From the NCBI GenBank assembly GCA_028872915.1, contig JAGWNY010000025.1, positions 1 through 43,430 on the forward strand: a stretch of DNA of 43,430 nt. Reading direction: 5' to 3'. This stretch comes from Verrucomicrobiota bacterium. Its GTDB lineage: Bacteria; Verrucomicrobiota; Verrucomicrobiia; Limisphaerales; UBA11358. The notes under the pieces are model-generated. The model was not told the origin of the DNA, searched no databases, and worked only from the letters and a program-made list of their open reading frames with translations. Positions 37,094 through 43,430 of this stretch are shown here, in pieces. Every line of letters begins with the position of its first letter. Positions within the stretch are counted from its first letter, which is position 1. A program made the position numbers and the translations under genes.

Positions 37094-37534
37094 TTAGTTT
37101 GCTGACGTTTCGTCGTTGGATGCGGCGTGCAACGCCGATGCGCCGATCCACTTTCCGGTAAGCAGGTAAATTTCGTAATAAAGAAGCCATTCTGCCGTCC
37201 ACGGGATAACCGTGTCGGCCAAATGCCACCTATTTTGCCAAGGTTGCTCTCGCCAATCATAAAGGCACAAGTTGCCAGTTCTATAGAAATGCAGTTCTCG
37301 CTTCGGCTCGATTTTCGGGCTTAAGATTCTGACATCCGGGGTTGCACAAGGCTCGTAGGAAACTTCAATGCGGTATTCTTCCGAATTTTCCGTGGGCTTC
37401 AATCTGCCACGGCAAACCAGTTTTTTCCCACGAACCCGGCAATCAAAAGAGGGGAAACGCCTTTTTATGAGCATTTCCTCACAAACAGACCGCCGGTATT
37501 TGTCACCACTATTACTCGTCAGGAAATTCGCCAT
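37094..37534 (-). CDS. Stand-alone E2-like conjugating protein of CBASS
   Basis: A 146-residue protein overlapping the CD-NTase gene end by 23 nt. The core reads as a bacterial E2 (UBC-like) fold: a beta sheet ending VRILSPKIEP, then LHFYRTGNLCLYDW with the candidate catalytic Cys90 and His82. The C-terminal PWTAEWLLYYEIYLLTGKWIG is typical of E2-like proteins in type II-short CBASS. No E1 (ThiF) or JAB peptidase gene accompanies it, which fits the short type. In such systems E2 primes or conjugates the CD-NTase. The family call is from motif recall, so it should be confirmed by profile search. Confidence 0.75.
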   Translation of the reverse strand: MANFLTSNSGDKYRRSVCEEMLIKRRFPSFDCRVRGKKLVCRGRLKPTENSEEYRIEVSYEPCATPDVRILSPKIEPKRELHFYRTGNLCLYDWREQPWQNRWHLADTVIPWTAEWLLYYEIYLLTGKWIGASALHAASNDETSAN

Positions 37535-38615
37535 AAAATTTATGAGCTAGATTGGCAGCGCCGGTGGAAACACCGACTGCCGTTATGACACCGGAAGGTT
37601 TTATCGTTGCCACGCCAGCCCTGACCAGTGCGCTGTTCGCGTAAAGGGCGACGGCCTTGCCTGCGTCCTTATCATACGCTTCAAAGAAGCCTTCGCTTTG
37701 AAAGACCCAATCCCATGCGGCGCGGGCCTTGGCTTTTGTGCAGCCGGATTGGTGCAACACATAAAGCTGGCTCACGGCCTCGCGGACGCGCTTGCGAAGT
37801 TCGACCATGTTCGAGTCGCTGGCAGTTTTTGTGAGTTTGTCTTTGGGCCATTTTGTCTGGGCGCGATTTTCCACCTCCAGACTCACGACCAGTCGAGCTT
37901 GTAACTTTGCGAGCGTCCAGTAAAACGCCTCGTCATCGCGTTCATAATTGATTGGGAAACATTCATCAACCAGCATGGTCAATTTCAAGCCGTTGGGCAT
38001 GTCCCACTCCCCACCGCGACTTCGCGCAAACCGTTTCAACAGCCGGATCATCACCCGCATTTGCGAACCGGCACCGTCTCGCTGTTTATTCAACGCCTCG
38101 ACCCGATCTTCAAACCAGCGATTGATTTCCGTCGGGTCGGAGGCCGAGAAACCATCAGCGCCAGCCAACTCCTGCCGCTCGTCTTCCGTGCCTGCGTCAA
38201 ACTTTCGATACGCCGGCACGTCCACATGATGGCCTTCCGCATAGAACACCCTCACACAATTGTTATGAATCTCCGGCGGTTGGTTGAAATTTGGATCATT
38301 CAGCGCGTCACACACCATCTCTTGGGTTTCTTTGGCTGTGTATTCGGTGCCGCCTTCTTTTTTCAAGTCCTCGGCGTGAAACCAAACGCCATCATCAATA
38401 TCGTAGGCGTTTTCCTCCTCTTGAACGGTGGTGTTGATTGCCATTGACCCTTGCGGGATGAAATGGTCGTCGCCCACGCGAATTTCGTCAGGACGATTTC
38501 GCTTCAAACGATTGCGATTGGCATCCCGATGACCGCGCAACTTGTCCTTGATTGCTTGAGGCAAGTTCACGCAGTCGTTTTCGTAGGCTTGGATTTGTTC
38601 GTTGTAATCAAACAT
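37512..38615 (-). CDS. CD-NTase (cGAS/DncV-like nucleotidyltransferase) of CBASS
   Basis: A 367-residue protein from ATG 38615 with GAGGG upstream; the in-frame extension to 38741 is shadow sequence. It has the nucleotidyltransferase signature: GS at 56-57 (FIPQGSMAINTTV), D72 and D74 (YDIDDG), and the third aspartate D132 in HHVDVPAY. This is the DncV-like layout with a helical C-terminal half (LLKRFARSRGG, LVVSLEVENRAQTKWPKDKLT). It would make a cyclic oligonucleotide on phage infection. The gene sits between the DUF6602 gene and the E2-like gene and overlaps the latter. Which nucleotide it makes cannot be read from sequence. Confidence 0.88.
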   Translation of the reverse strand: MFDYNEQIQAYENDCVNLPQAIKDKLRGHRDANRNRLKRNRPDEIRVGDDHFIPQGSMAINTTVQEEENAYDIDDGVWFHAEDLKKEGGTEYTAKETQEMVCDALNDPNFNQPPEIHNNCVRVFYAEGHHVDVPAYRKFDAGTEDERQELAGADGFSASDPTEINRWFEDRVEALNKQRDGAGSQMRVMIRLLKRFARSRGGEWDMPNGLKLTMLVDECFPINYERDDEAFYWTLAKLQARLVVSLEVENRAQTKWPKDKLTKTASDSNMVELRKRVREAVSQLYVLHQSGCTKAKARAAWDWVFQSEGFFEAYDKDAGKAVALYANSALVRAGVATIKPSGVITAVGVSTGAANLAHKFYGEFPDE

Positions 38616-38625
38616 AACGTTTCCC

Positions 38626-39393
38626 TCATTTGGCATTGATTTCGGCGAGTTGTTTTGCATAGGAATTCCAGCAGATGGCCGGCACGGTTCCAAGCGATTG
38701 AAGCTTTTCCAGGAAGCGAAACAGGAAAAATACGAGCGCATTTTCTTTCGGACCTATCGTGTATTTTCCGTCGCCGTCGAAAACATCGAATGAAGCGCCC
38801 GAAACGGCAAGGCCGCAATCCAGTTTCCGATCACCTGTCAGGGCGGCGTGATTTTTCTTAAATGCGTCACCGAAGCCATCGGTCCATTCAATTTCCGTTG
38901 CCAGTATCCCGCACAGAATTGGATGGAGTGGTTTCGGCGCTTTAAGACCGTCAGAATGAGGCACGGGAACCGAAGTCCGATGAAGTCGTCTCACGCTCGC
39001 TGCCTTATCGCCGGCGTATTCAAGGTAATTTTTGTGGATCGTCGGCTTGCACTCAAAAACTCCATAAACAGCTTCCGCAGGAACGTAACGGTGCTTTTCA
39101 TTATCCAAGAGGGTAGGGGTGTATTGGCGGTCGAAAACCACCACGTCAATCGAATCCGTCGTCTGTCCCAAGCTGTCTAGGATGATGGCTTTCGCGACCG
39201 TGTAACGGTCCGGCAAGTAGGCGATCAGCGTATCAATGAAATGTTGCTCATTGACCTCGCCTTTGTCGCCATCGTGCGTAATGCGGTTTGATGTTGCCAG
39301 CTTCGAAGCCAAGCACGCCTGTTCGCTCGCAAACGCTTTTTGCAGGAACAGCCGACCGTTTTCATCCGATAATCTTTTAGATGTATTTGCCAT
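38626..39393 (-). CDS. DUF6602-family PD-(D/E)xK-like protein, candidate CBASS effector nuclease
   Basis: A 255-residue protein. Residues ~45-120 contain the order expected for a PD-(D/E)xK nuclease: GEVNE acidic helix (E46/E49), SIDVVVFD (D83), and VFECK (E114-x-K116). It precedes the CD-NTase by 10 bp in the same operon, and nuclease effectors in CBASS are common (for example NucC and Cap4). It therefore is the best candidate for the cyclic-nucleotide-activated effector. No SAVED or other known sensor domain is seen; the C-terminal half (~130-255) would have to do the sensing. The fold is inferred from motifs only. Confidence 0.65.
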   Translation of the reverse strand: MANTSKRLSDENGRLFLQKAFASEQACLASKLATSNRITHDGDKGEVNEQHFIDTLIAYLPDRYTVAKAIILDSLGQTTDSIDVVVFDRQYTPTLLDNEKHRYVPAEAVYGVFECKPTIHKNYLEYAGDKAASVRRLHRTSVPVPHSDGLKAPKPLHPILCGILATEIEWTDGFGDAFKKNHAALTGDRKLDCGLAVSGASFDVFDGDGKYTIGPKENALVFFLFRFLEKLQSLGTVPAICWNSYAKQLAEINAK

Positions 39394-39400
39394 AATTGAC

Positions 39401-39429
39401 AGTGTAAGCTAACAAAGCGAACATTTCAA
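39401..39429 (-). promoter_or_regulatory. CBASS promoter with leaderless start
   Basis: On the minus strand, TTGAAA (39429-39424), a 17-bp spacer and TACACT (39406-39401) form a good sigma-70-type promoter. The predicted transcription start, about 7 nt downstream, falls at or next to the ATG at 39393, so the mRNA would be leaderless, in line with the missing ribosome site. Confidence 0.6.
39403..39414 (-). promoter_or_regulatory. Operator TGTTAGCTTACA over the CBASS -10 box
   Basis: An 11-of-12 match to the perfect palindrome just upstream of the XRE gene (40488-40499). It covers the end of the spacer and most of the -10 box, an ideal repressor position. Confidence 0.65.
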
Positions 39430-39440
39430 GCAAAAAAAAT

Positions 39441-40136
39441 TTACAGCTCCGGCTGGCCGCTTAATGGGAAAAGGTTTTCCAGCCGAATAGCAGCCACCTT
39501 TGGGTTTACGTCGAACACGTTAGCGAGCTCCCGCGACACCATTTCCCTCTTGGCAGCGGGGATTTCCCTTAAGCCCAAGCTTCCGACCTGTTCCAAATAT
39601 TTTTCGCAGGCAGCCCGGAACAAACGCTTGGGCAGCAAAAAACCGCCAATCGCGCAGTTTGCCTGAACTTCCCACCAGCGGCCATCATAACGCCGCGACT
39701 CAAAATCCTGTTTGCGGCATAGTATGCGCCGATTTTGAACATCAACGTTTGTTCCAAACAGGCTGCGATTGTCAATGTCCGGCATGAAAAGTATGGGGTG
39801 TAACAGGCAATGACCGCCTTCATGCGCGAGAGTAGTGCGAACACGGCGGTTAGTTACCTTGTCGCCATCACAAAGCGTCGGCGATACGCCCACGACCGTT
39901 GGCGCCCCGTTTGGGGAGAAAAAAGTGAACCCCATCACGTCCGCGCCCAAATCCGTCCCAAAATCTAAACTGCATTTGAAGTATGACTCAATGAACTGAT
40001 CAATTTGGATCGCGCATGGCGTTGCCGGCAAAATTTTGGCGTCGAGAAGTGCTTCCTCGCACATCTGATCAATTTCGTCCCTTTTCAAATACAGCGTGCG
40101 CCCAAACGGGGACGATGGGTTTCTTTGAGTTCTCAT
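39441..40136 (-). CDS. ImmA/IrrE-type metallopeptidase (CapP-like)
   Basis: A 231-residue protein overlapping the XRE gene by 4 nt. It carries HExxH at 105-109 (LAHEGGHCLLHP) with the downstream glutamate region WEVQANCAIGGFLLP, the ImmA/IrrE-type zinc peptidase signature. These enzymes cleave partner XRE repressors after DNA damage or phage cues. In type III CBASS operons described earlier, the CapP peptidase cleaves the CapH repressor. The same gene order (XRE then peptidase) directly upstream of the CD-NTase operon makes that role likely here. The protein has no separate helix-turn-helix of its own. Confidence 0.8.
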   Translation of the reverse strand: MRTQRNPSSPFGRTLYLKRDEIDQMCEEALLDAKILPATPCAIQIDQFIESYFKCSLDFGTDLGADVMGFTFFSPNGAPTVVGVSPTLCDGDKVTNRRVRTTLAHEGGHCLLHPILFMPDIDNRSLFGTNVDVQNRRILCRKQDFESRRYDGRWWEVQANCAIGGFLLPKRLFRAACEKYLEQVGSLGLREIPAAKREMVSRELANVFDVNPKVAAIRLENLFPLSGQPEL

Positions 40137-40486
40137 TTCTTGTCTTTCCGTTCCGTGAGTTTCCGAATCATGTCTTCCGGCGTTAGCTTGCCGCCTTTGC
40201 CTTGTTCAGCGACCTTTCGGAACGCCAAGGCCCAGGATGGATTCTCATGCGCCATTTGTTTCAAATCCGAAAGAGGCGTTCTGACATCCAACTTGGACAG
40301 TTCTTCGTAGGCAACACGAAGTTCTTTCGCTAATGCGCGAAGGACTTCTTCGGAAGGAAGACGTCGCCCCAACTCAATGTCAGACAGAAACGGCGCTGAA
40401 ATCTTGATCCGCCGAGCGAGTTCACGCAAAGGCAAATCCAATTTCAACCGTAATTCTTTGATCTTCTCTCCAAGGGATTGTTGCAT
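40133..40486 (-). CDS. XRE-family repressor (CapH-like) with substrate-like tail
   Basis: A 117-residue protein with a helix-turn-helix at ~5-62 (IKELRLKLDLPLRELARRIKIS, then PFLSDIELGRRLPSEEVLRAL). A C-terminal tail follows (TPLSDLKQMAHENPSWALAFRKVAEQ) that could hold the cleavage site for the neighbouring peptidase. A perfect 12-bp palindrome ends 1 bp before its start codon, pointing to autorepression, and a one-mismatch copy covers the CBASS promoter. Translation is coupled to the peptidase by a 4-nt overlap. Confidence 0.8.
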   Translation of the reverse strand: MQQSLGEKIKELRLKLDLPLRELARRIKISAPFLSDIELGRRLPSEEVLRALAKELRVAYEELSKLDVRTPLSDLKQMAHENPSWALAFRKVAEQGKGGKLTPEDMIRKLTERKDKK

Positions 40487-40487
40487 G

Positions 40488-40499
40488 TGTTAGCTAACA
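40488..40499 (-). promoter_or_regulatory. Operator palindrome TGTTAGCTAACA at the XRE start
   Basis: A perfect 12-bp palindrome beginning 1 bp upstream of the XRE start codon. It is shared, with one change, with the CBASS promoter at 39403-39414. Confidence 0.7.
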
Positions 40500-40500
40500 G

Positions 40501-40893
40501 TGCCATGTTCAGGACATTCCGTCAAGCTTTGAGTTGGTTTTCCACCGCACCACCGTCACGAACTAAACTGTCTTATTCCTCCTCGTTGTGACCCTCGCCA
40601 TCGCCGTTCAAACTATCATTTCATGGGCACTTCGGCCCAATAATTCAATCGCAGCGGCGGCGGGAAGGAAAATCCCGATGGCAATCTGTTGACGTAAAGA
40701 CATTGAAGGCTTCGTGAATTGCCGCCGGCCATTTTACCGCTTTGCTCCGCTTGTCAAGGACACTACGAAAACGGCTCAAACAAAAACTTGCCGTTTCGTT
40801 CCTCCTGTGACAATGCTCGCTCCGCAGTTCTCGGCTTCTAGATGACATGATGGAGTTGCGAACAGCGCGATTATCGCGTAGCGCATCAACGTC
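40501..40893. other. 5' non-coding region of the IS110-like element
   Basis: About 390 bp without a gene between the XRE operator and the transposase. It contains a 13-nt palindrome CGCGATTATCGCG (40866-40878) just before the transposase. IS110-group elements carry a structured guide (bridge) RNA in this position. The element ends were not identified. Confidence 0.4.
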
Positions 40894-41985
40894 ATGAAAA
40901 CTACCAACATTCAAAACAACGCCCAAGCTGACGGGGCGCCCGTCGTCAGCAAACCGTATCGTTGCATCAAACTCGGTCTGGACGTTCACGCGGATTCGAT
41001 CCGGGTCGTGCGCATGATTGACGGAGCCACCCCGCAGCCGGCGCAGAAGATGACACCCGACGAGTTTCCCAAATGGGCGGCCAAGCAGCTCACGCTGGCC
41101 GACCGGGTGTGCAGTTGTTACGAGGCCGGTCCACTCGGCTACGGTTTGCATCGCAAGCTGCTGGCCCTGGGCATCGAGAACATCGTGATTCGACCTCTGG
41201 TGCTCGACGAATATCGTGTGCGCGTCAAGACCGACAAAACCGATGCGCTGGCACTGACCAAACGGCTGGACACTTATATTCGTGGCAACTGCAAGGCGTT
41301 CGCGGCGATTCGCGTGCCCACCGAACAGGAAGAACAGGATCGCACCCTCTCCCGCCAGCGCGAGCAGTTGGTTCGCGAAGCGCGGCGGCTGGGCGCACAG
41401 GGGCGCAGCCTGATGCTCTTCCACGGATTTCACATCCACGGTGTCTGGTGGCGGGTGCAATGGAAAACCTTGAAAGAAAAACTTCCGGGCTGGCTGGTGG
41501 AACGGCTGGAAGTGTTCCGGGCCTTGCTGCAAGTGCTCGACGCGCAACTGCGCAAGCTGACGCAAGCCGTCGAAGCCCAGGCACCCGCCGTCCGGCCGCG
41601 CGGCCTGGGCGCGTTGAGTTTTGAAGTGATCCGCCGTGAGATCGGCGACTGGCGGCGATTCAACAATCGGAAGCAGGTCGGCAGTTACACCGGGTTGTGT
41701 GCTGGTGTGTCCAGCAGCGGCGGGTCGCGCAAGACGCTTTCCATTAACAAGTGCGGCAATCCACGACTGCGATCCTCGCTGGTCACGCTGGCCTGGCGGC
41801 TGGTGCAGTATCAGCCGCGCTGCCGGTTAATCCAAAAATGGAAGCGGGTTTTATTGAAACCCCAGATGACCTCCGGGGCGCGGAAAAAAGCCATCGTCGC
41901 GGTCGCCCGCCAACTGGCGGTTGATCTGTGGCGCTGGCAGACGGGGCGCATCCAGGCCGAGCAACTCGGCTGGCGCATGAATTGA
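40894..41985 (+). CDS. IS110-family transposase
   Basis: A 363-residue protein with the IS110 DEDD layout: GLDVHADS (D30), SCYEAGPLGYG (E77), and VKTDKTDALALTKRL (D114, D117). The C-terminal Transposase_20 domain is GALSFEVIRREIGDWRRF, then GSYTGLCAGVSSSGGSRKT with serines in the catalytic loop, and INKCGNPRLRSSLVTLAW. It appears full length, so the element may be active. It is inserted next to the CBASS control genes, and its 5' non-coding region probably holds the bridge RNA. Confidence 0.85.
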   Translation: MKTTNIQNNAQADGAPVVSKPYRCIKLGLDVHADSIRVVRMIDGATPQPAQKMTPDEFPKWAAKQLTLADRVCSCYEAGPLGYGLHRKLLALGIENIVIRPLVLDEYRVRVKTDKTDALALTKRLDTYIRGNCKAFAAIRVPTEQEEQDRTLSRQREQLVREARRLGAQGRSLMLFHGFHIHGVWWRVQWKTLKEKLPGWLVERLEVFRALLQVLDAQLRKLTQAVEAQAPAVRPRGLGALSFEVIRREIGDWRRFNNRKQVGSYTGLCAGVSSSGGSRKTLSINKCGNPRLRSSLVTLAWRLVQYQPRCRLIQKWKRVLLKPQMTSGARKKAIVAVARQLAVDLWRWQTGRIQAEQLGWRMN

Positions 41986-42318
41986 TGGCCGCGAAAAACG
42001 AAACCACAATAACCACCAATTAACTCATGACCCTTTTGGAAACGGAGCGCGCCCGGCGCATGAAACCGGGTCAGGCTTTACGCCTACCGACCTCTAGAGT
42101 GGACGCGCCCGTTTCCTCTCATTTGTCACGCATAGAACATGTGGTGCTCAATCCAATTGATGCACGGATAGCAGGCTGCGCGAGTGCTGATTGTTTACTC
42201 GCGGACGAGAGGGGAACGTTTCCGATGTTCATGAGTTCAATCCCGCTGGCGACACGCTGACGCAAAATTTCATTCCGAACATTCACCGTGGAAAACCCTG
42301 TGCCGGTGTGAGCCGGTA
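41986..42318. other. Non-coding region after the IS110 transposase
   Basis: No gene is supported. A 77-codon frame (42027-42260) is of poor composition. The right end of the IS110 element should lie here, but I could not fix its position. Confidence 0.35.
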
Positions 42319-42394
42319 GGGTATCGGGATTTTTTTGTCAAGGTCGTGCCCCCGCCACCCTCGCCTCCACCTTGACAAAAAAATCCGGATACCC
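42319..42394. repeat. Long inverted repeat (25-bp arms, one mismatch)
   Basis: Arms 42319-42343 and 42370-42394 (GGGTATC...TTGTCAAGG and its complement) differ at one position and enclose 26 nt of C-rich loop. Each arm holds a run of seven T or A. It is too long for an ordinary terminator and resembles a REP/MITE-type element. Confidence 0.75.
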
Positions 42395-42611
42395 TTGATG
42401 GCACTTAGGTTTTGCGTTCGCAAAACTTTGGCTTTCAAGCCACAAACACTGACTCCCGGCGTGCGTGCGTTCTCGGTGGGTTGGCGCGTCTCGCTCCTGA
42501 AAACAAAACTGCTTCAGAAATGTGGTTGACACTCCTCATAGCAGGCATTCACGCAGCGTATCATTTAGCCTTCGGCTTCTCGGTTCAGCGGCACTCAGCC
42601 TACTTACGCAT

Positions 42612-43235
42612 TCATTTCTGGACTACCGGCCCAATGCCTAATCGTTGTTGCATTTCTTCCCACCTTTTAGAAAGCGTCCCGTTCAGTTGATTGAATGTTT
42701 TCTGATCCAACGGAATCACGGCCTCGTCTTTGGCACACTCATAGTCCGTGAAAGCCGACAGCAAAATTGCCATGTCGTTAGACTTTTTCGTATCACCTCC
42801 TTGCAGAAAGAATTGCTCAAGTTCTGCGTAAACACGGCATGTCCGTAAGCGAAATCGTTCCAGTCGCATCCATTTCAAGATCAAATCCGCTGAAAACAGT
42901 GTTTGGGACAACAGCAATAACCACCCAGTCGGTGTTGAGCGATAGACTAGCAGGACCAGAAGCACTACCGCGTATAAGGCGATTTTAAGCCTCTCTCTGA
43001 TAAGCATTCTAAGAAGAATGTTCTTGGTGAAAAGTGTGTTTTCAAGGGTAGTGGCGGCTAGTCGTCGCGCTGTTTTTAGTAACTCATTGTTATAGTAATC
43101 GTTGCGAGGCATTTCGCCGATTCCTGCGCCAAACGCGTCAGATAATTGCGTCGCCCGCAAAATCCGATTGCCCTCGGTTTGGGAAATCGCGATTACCACG
43201 GTGCAGCCGATTGCCAAGACTGCCAGAACAATCAA
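42612..43235 (-). pseudogene. Membrane-protein gene, apparently interrupted at its 5' end
   Basis: A 207-codon frame starting at TTG 43235; it stays open upstream to about 43374 with protein-like residues (PVSYILPITNNEEPLIFTGQ) but has no ATG/GTG start. Features: one N-terminal hydrophobic helix (LIVLAVLAIGCTVVIAIS), the polar motif GIGEMPRNDYYNNE, the NTLFTKNILLRMLIRER segment, and two adjacent helices (~85-110, IALYAVVLLVLLVYRSTPTGWLLLLSQTLF), then a long soluble tail. The layout is reminiscent of membrane effectors linked to nucleotide-second-messenger defence, but no family was recognised. An ISL3-type transposase gene starts in the upstream DNA, suggesting that insertion removed the original start. 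Confidence 0.5.
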
Positions 43236-43341
43236 ACTAAGATGGAGCCAAGAATCAACTTTCTGACCTGTGAAAATGAGCGGTTCCTCATTGTTTGTAA
43301 TGGGTAAAATGTATGAAACGGGATAAGCTGCCGACGGATTT

Positions 43342-43430
43342 ATGATTCCGGAAAAAGTATTTCATCAAATATTGGCGCTGGGCGAAGGCTGGCGCGTGCA
43401 ACAAGTGGATTACCTGGACAAAGAAAGCAA
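43342..43430 (+). CDS. ISL3-family transposase, 5' fragment cut by the window
   Basis: An ATG at 43342 opens MIPEKVFHQILALGEGWRVQ, followed by QVDYLDKES, and runs off the right edge. The pattern ...ILALGEGWRVQQVDY.. is typical of the N-terminus of ISL3 transposases that precedes their zinc finger. Only about 30 residues are visible, so the assignment is moderate. Confidence 0.6.
   Translation, partial: MIPEKVFHQILALGEGWRVQQVDYLDKES

Noticed and set aside
39441-40486. The XRE and ImmA/IrrE-type pair as an independent toxin-antitoxin system
   Set aside because: The peptidase signature and the operator shared with the CBASS promoter fit a regulator role better; no toxin domain is seen.
42027-42260. 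A 77-codon plus-strand frame after the IS110 transposase
   Set aside because: No ribosome site and implausible composition; more likely the non-coding end of the element.
1-43430. CRISPR arrays, rRNA or tRNA genes
   Set aside because: No regularly spaced short repeats and no recognisable tRNA or rRNA sequence were found by reading; small structured RNAs could be missed without a covariance search.

Overview
The window looks like an accessory island on a Verrucomicrobiota chromosome, perhaps of the Pedosphaeraceae/Limisphaerales type. This is an inference from protein style: very large secreted Ig/RCC1/RHS proteins rich in Thr, Ser and Asn, tandem SANT/Myb-like repeat proteins, weak or absent Shine-Dalgarno sites, and several XRE regulators. 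No rRNA or tRNA gene was recognised to confirm it.

Layout. (1) 1-4700: two secreted multidomain proteins, each ending in a ricin-type beta-trefoil and followed by a strong GC-rich terminator. (2) 4700-8900: a small-gene zone with an IS630-type transposase remnant, a four-repeat Myb/SANT-like protein, a RadC-type JAB protein with its own terminator, and three XRE regulators, two of them with a palindrome upstream. (3) 8900-21800: a polymorphic-toxin locus. A 3396-residue protein combines RCC1 blades, a transglutaminase-like segment, an RHS/YD shell and a C-terminal TNT-type NAD+ glycohydrolase domain, and is followed at once by a small zinc-ribbon protein, the candidate immunity protein. About 650 bp downstream lies a displaced second RHS tip. 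It shares 260 bp of near-identical core with the first, carries its own signal peptide and is coupled to a two-TM candidate immunity protein. (4) 21800-36614: a conjugation module. A divergent ClpB-type ATPase faces an operon of VirB2, B3, B4, lipoprotein, B5, B8, B9, B10 and lipoprotein genes, then a 1726-residue DarB-like methyltransferase-helicase. VirB6, VirB11, VirD4 and a relaxase are not seen. (5) 36672-40486, minus strand: a defence operon. It encodes a CD-NTase, a stand-alone E2-like protein, a PD-(D/E)xK-like DUF6602 protein and a YdjM-like membrane hydrolase, which I read as a type II-short CBASS. It is preceded by an XRE plus ImmA/IrrE-type metallopeptidase pair that resembles CapH/CapP. 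(6) 40500-43430: an IS110-family transposase, a 25-bp inverted repeat, a membrane-protein gene that appears interrupted, and the start of an ISL3-like transposase that runs off the window.

How the parts fit. The conjugation module and the methyltransferase-helicase (a likely antirestriction or DNA-entry protein) suggest an integrative element. The CBASS, RHS toxins and transposases are its cargo or neighbours. The most distinctive signal is a 12-bp palindrome just upstream of the XRE gene, which recurs with one change over the -10 box of the CBASS promoter. It suggests that the XRE/peptidase pair represses both itself and the cyclic-nucleotide defence operon and releases them on peptidase activation.
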